64,000 nt of DNA from an uncultured Nitrosomonadales bacterium (GTDB taxonomy: Bacteria > Pseudomonadota > Gammaproteobacteria > Burkholderiales > Gallionellaceae): the NCBI GenBank assembly GCA_903858965.1, contig CAIOKY010000149.1:17282-81281 (forward strand), given 5' to 3'. Position 1 is the first letter of the stretch, and each line of letters starts with the position of its first letter. The notes beneath the pieces were generated by a model. It saw only the letters and a list, made by a program, of their open reading frames with translations, was not told the origin of the DNA and did no database searches. Both the position numbers and the translations under genes were made by a program. Positions 60,634-64,000 of this stretch are shown in pieces.

Positions 60634-63024
60634 ATGTTAAAACACATCTTATTGTGCGCGGCGCTGGCCGTGCCGCTTTACGCCCATGCCGAAAATAACT
60701 TGGAGCCAAGTTCCAGTCATGAACAAACAAACGAAACAGCCAAGTTGAATGGTATTCAGGGTCAGGTCAACGATACCTTGGGACGCCCTATTGCCGAGGC
60801 CGATGTCACACTGAAGAGCGTTACTGGTGAAGTGGTTGCCCATGCCACCAGCGATACCGAAGGTCATTTCGCTTTCACTGCCACGGTACCGGGCACCTAT
60901 GCTGTTTTGTCGGATAAACCCGGTTTTAAAACCGGTTCATCAATTGTCACGTTCTCAGCGGGGATGGCAAGCACCATCATTACGCTGGCAGCCTCGCAGG
61001 TACAGGATATCACTATCACGGCGACAAAACTGGAAAAGGCCCGCAATGGCCTGTCACCCAAAACTGGCGGAAGTGTCTACAAGTTCGATGCCAGCAACAT
61101 TGACAATTTACCGCAAGGAGAAAGTACCGCCTTCAACCAGGTACTGCTCCAGGCACCCGGGGTGGCCAATGATTCATACGGCCAATTGCATGTGCGTGGT
61201 GATCATGGCAACACCCAGTATCGTATTAACGGCGTTATCCTGCCGGAAGGTGTCAGTGGTTTCGGTCAAACAATGGACACACGCTTTGCGCAAGGTATCG
61301 ATCTGTTGACGGGTGCTTTACCAGCCCAGTACGGCTATCGCACGGCAGGTGTTATTGAAATCAACACCAAAACCAACTTCGAGGCAGGCGGACACATTGA
61401 TTTGTATGGTGGTAGCAACCATACCTTAAATCCCAGCATCGAATATGGAAACACCAATGGCAATCTTTCATATTTTGTCGATGGGTCATATCTGACTAAC
61501 GACGTCGGAATAGAAAATCCAACCTCCAGCGCTAATCCGATACATGACACCACAAAGCAGGAGAAAGGGTTCGCCTATCTTTCTTATCTGCTGAATCCCG
61601 ACACCAAGCTGAGTTTCATGTTTGGCAGTTACGACGGCAAATTTCAGGTGCCGAATAATCCGGGTCAAACCCCCGACCCAAACAATCTCGGAATACTCGC
61701 GCAACTTCCCGCCGGATATAACCCCGATTCCGCCACGTTGAACGACAATCAGAGCGAGGTAAACCGCTTTGCAGTGGCTGCGTTGCAAAGCTCGCTCAAC
61801 GACAGATTCGACTATCAGGTCGCACTGTTTACGCGCTACTCCAGCGTCCATTACATACCGGATATCAATGGTAATCTGGCGTTCAACGGCGTGGCGTCGG
61901 ATGTATTTCGCAGCAGCTCCAGCACCGGCATTCAAGCTGATGGCAGTGATCGGCTGAATGAAACGCATACGTTGCGGATGGGGATGTTCGGCAGCGATGA
62001 AAACATCGTGAGCAACAACTCCTCCACGGTATTTCCGGTGGATAGTTCGGGGAATGTTTCAGGACCAGCCTACACTATCGTCGACAATAATCCCAAAAAC
62101 GGCAACACACTGCTGGGGCTTTATCTTCAGGATGAATGGAAGGCGACCGACAAACTGACCGTAAACTATGGCGGACGTTTCGACCAGGTCAACGCCTATG
62201 TCAACGAACATCAATTCAGTCCAAGACTGGGGCTGGTTTACAAATCCAGCGACCGGACTACCTGGCACAGCGGATATGCTCGTTACTTTACTCCGCCTCC
62301 GACCGAGCTGGTTTCCTCTACCACCCAGGCTCTGTTTGCGAACACCACCAATGACCAACCGGGAGCCAATTCGCCGGTAAAGTCGGAGCGGGCAAACTAT
62401 CTGGATGCCGGCGTTACCCATCAACTGACACCGGTTGTCAGCCTTGGTTTGGATACTTTCTACAAGCAAACCAGAAACACCATCGACGAAGGCCAGTTCG
62501 GATCCGCGCTGATTTTGACGCCATTCAATTATGAACAAGGAAAAATTTATGGTGCTGAATTAACGAGCAACTATAAATCAGGCGACCTTTCCGGTTACGC
62601 CAATCTGGCCAGAACCATCAGCATGGCGAAAAACATCATATCAAGCCAGTATCTGTTCGATTCGACCGAACTTGCGTACGCGGCCGATAACTGGGTGAAC
62701 GTCGACCATGAACAGGCGCTGACCATTTCGACCGGCGCTTCCTATCTTTGGTCTGGCACGCGCCTGAACGGCGACTTGATATACGAGAGCGGTTTACGCA
62801 ACGGTTTTGCCAACACCACCCATCTGCCAGGCTATACCGTGTTGAATCTAGGCGCCAGTCAAAAAATGAAATTTGTTGACATCGGACCGATCGAAGCCCG
62901 GCTGGCGATTACCAATGTTACGGACAAGATATATCAGATCCGGGACGGCTCAGGTATAGGTGTGGGCGCTCCACAGTACGGCCAGCGGCGCGGCCTGTTC
63001 ATCGGCCTGTCCAAGCCACTGTAA
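60634..63024 (+). CDS. TonB-dependent receptor with N-terminal carboxypeptidase-regulatory-like domain
   Basis: GIQGQVNDTLGRPIAEADVTLKSVTGEVVAHATSDTEGHFAFTA; plug domain VLLQAPGVANDSYGQLHVRGDHGNTQYRINGVILPEGVSGFGQ. Confidence 0.93.
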   Translation: MLKHILLCAALAVPLYAHAENNLEPSSSHEQTNETAKLNGIQGQVNDTLGRPIAEADVTLKSVTGEVVAHATSDTEGHFAFTATVPGTYAVLSDKPGFKTGSSIVTFSAGMASTIITLAASQVQDITITATKLEKARNGLSPKTGGSVYKFDASNIDNLPQGESTAFNQVLLQAPGVANDSYGQLHVRGDHGNTQYRINGVILPEGVSGFGQTMDTRFAQGIDLLTGALPAQYGYRTAGVIEINTKTNFEAGGHIDLYGGSNHTLNPSIEYGNTNGNLSYFVDGSYLTNDVGIENPTSSANPIHDTTKQEKGFAYLSYLLNPDTKLSFMFGSYDGKFQVPNNPGQTPDPNNLGILAQLPAGYNPDSATLNDNQSEVNRFAVAALQSSLNDRFDYQVALFTRYSSVHYIPDINGNLAFNGVASDVFRSSSSTGIQADGSDRLNETHTLRMGMFGSDENIVSNNSSTVFPVDSSGNVSGPAYTIVDNNPKNGNTLLGLYLQDEWKATDKLTVNYGGRFDQVNAYVNEHQFSPRLGLVYKSSDRTTWHSGYARYFTPPPTELVSSTTQALFANTTNDQPGANSPVKSERANYLDAGVTHQLTPVVSLGLDTFYKQTRNTIDEGQFGSALILTPFNYEQGKIYGAELTSNYKSGDLSGYANLARTISMAKNIISSQYLFDSTELAYAADNWVNVDHEQALTISTGASYLWSGTRLNGDLIYESGLRNGFANTTHLPGYTVLNLGASQKMKFVDIGPIEARLAITNVTDKIYQIRDGSGIGVGAPQYGQRRGLFIGLSKPL

Positions 63025-63078
63025 CTTTTACAACCAAGAACAGGTTATGCCTTGCATAACCTGTTAGAGGAATCAATC

Positions 63079-63723
63079 ATGCAAGAAATTACTGAAGCAT
63101 TCCAAGCGATGAAATTCGGCGGAGTAACTATCTACCCGCTGCTGGCCTTGGCCGTTTTGGCGCTGGTCATCATCATCGATAAATTCTATCTCTATCGGCG
63201 CCATATTCAGTTTCCGCTAACCATGTCCAACCTGATCGAAACATACGGTTTCACTTGGGAAAGTCTGGAACAGGAACTGGCTACACTCACGCCAGAAAAT
63301 TATTACGGCAGATTTTGCCGCATCGTTCTGGATAACCGTGACAAACCGGTTTGGTGGTTAGAGTCACGTGCCGGCGACGAAGCGCAAATCATCGAAGAAG
63401 GTATGGGGCGCGGCATGTGGATATTGGAAACCATCGTGACCGGCGCGCCCTTGCTGGGTCTGCTGGGCACTATTACCGGCATGATGCATTCATTCAATCT
63501 GATCGGTGGCACCGGTTTAGTCGATCCGAGCGGCGTTACAGGCGGCGTGGCGCAAGCCCTGATCGCTACTGCTTTCGGTATCTTCATCGCCGTTTTCGCA
63601 TTGTTTGGCTTCAACTTTTTCTCGCGCCGCCAAGTACAGGTGCTGGAGAAAATGGAGCGGCTCGGCACGCGCATCATAGACAATATCCGGCTGAATCGGC
63701 ACGAAGACAAGGTCAAGCAATGA
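63079..63723 (+). CDS. exbB: MotA/TolQ/ExbB proton channel family protein
   Basis: GAPLLGLLGTITGMMHSFNLIG and GGVAQALIATAFGIFIAVFALFGFN. Confidence 0.93.
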   Translation: MQEITEAFQAMKFGGVTIYPLLALAVLALVIIIDKFYLYRRHIQFPLTMSNLIETYGFTWESLEQELATLTPENYYGRFCRIVLDNRDKPVWWLESRAGDEAQIIEEGMGRGMWILETIVTGAPLLGLLGTITGMMHSFNLIGGTGLVDPSGVTGGVAQALIATAFGIFIAVFALFGFNFFSRRQVQVLEKMERLGTRIIDNIRLNRHEDKVKQ

Positions 63724-64000
63724 AATTGCGAAAATCTCGCGAATACAAACGCGGCCGCATCGAGATCATCCCGATGATAGACGTGATGTTCTTCCTGCTG
63801 GCCACCTTCATGCTGGCTTCGCTGTCGATGCAAAACCTGCATTCGCTGCCGGTCAACCTTCCCCAAGGACACGCCGCGCCTATCCAGGCCAAGACTCCGA
63901 TCACCCTGACCATCACGCCCGAAAGCCAGATCTACCTCAACAAGACACTGGTGACTCTGGATACCCTGACGGCTACGCTGAAACCGATGCTGACCGGCCC
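63720..64000 (+). CDS. exbD: ExbD/TolR family protein, truncated by window edge
   Basis: MKLRKSREYKRGRIEIIPMIDVMFFLLATFMLASL. Confidence 0.93.
   Translation, partial: MKLRKSREYKRGRIEIIPMIDVMFFLLATFMLASLSMQNLHSLPVNLPQGHAAPIQAKTPITLTITPESQIYLNKTLVTLDTLTATLKPMLTG

Overview
The window looks like a betaproteobacterial chromosome segment, plausibly from a Gallionellaceae-like iron oxidiser; that assignment is inferred from gene content and was not tested. It is densely coded, with about 70 protein genes. No rRNA, tRNA, CRISPR array, transposase or phage genes were recognised. Core blocks are riboflavin synthesis (ribB-ribE-ribD), nrdR-glyA, pmbA, an N-degron pair (aat-bpt), pyrD, kup, a complete rnfABCDGE operon, nth, mgtA, an aroF-like DAHP synthase, slmA, argB, a RegB/RegA-type two-component pair, a dacC/dat/ybeD/lipB/lipA block and an RNase II-family gene. 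Four less ordinary areas stand out. (1) 35.2-39.5 kb: a membrane-anchored protein translationally coupled to a ParA-like ATPase, a second tandem ParA-like paralogue, a cytosolic papain-like protease and a DUF900-like alpha/beta hydrolase. (2) 55.9-64.0 kb: a TonB/ExbBD metal-uptake-like locus in which two paralogous small exported His/Cys proteins each precede an outer-membrane protein, with a ZnuA/ZnuB-like pair and no visible ATPase gene. (3) A HEPN-like ORF inserted between rnfE and nth. (4) A periplasmic SUMF1-like/cytochrome c4/small-peptide cluster at 41.3-43.2 kb. Non-coding structures include a tandem palindromic MarR operator, a long hairpin in front of rnfA, a REP-type inverted pair after nth, and a second palindromic repeat family in two copies at 44.4 and 45.8 kb. 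All family assignments come from reading motifs by eye; no database searches were run.
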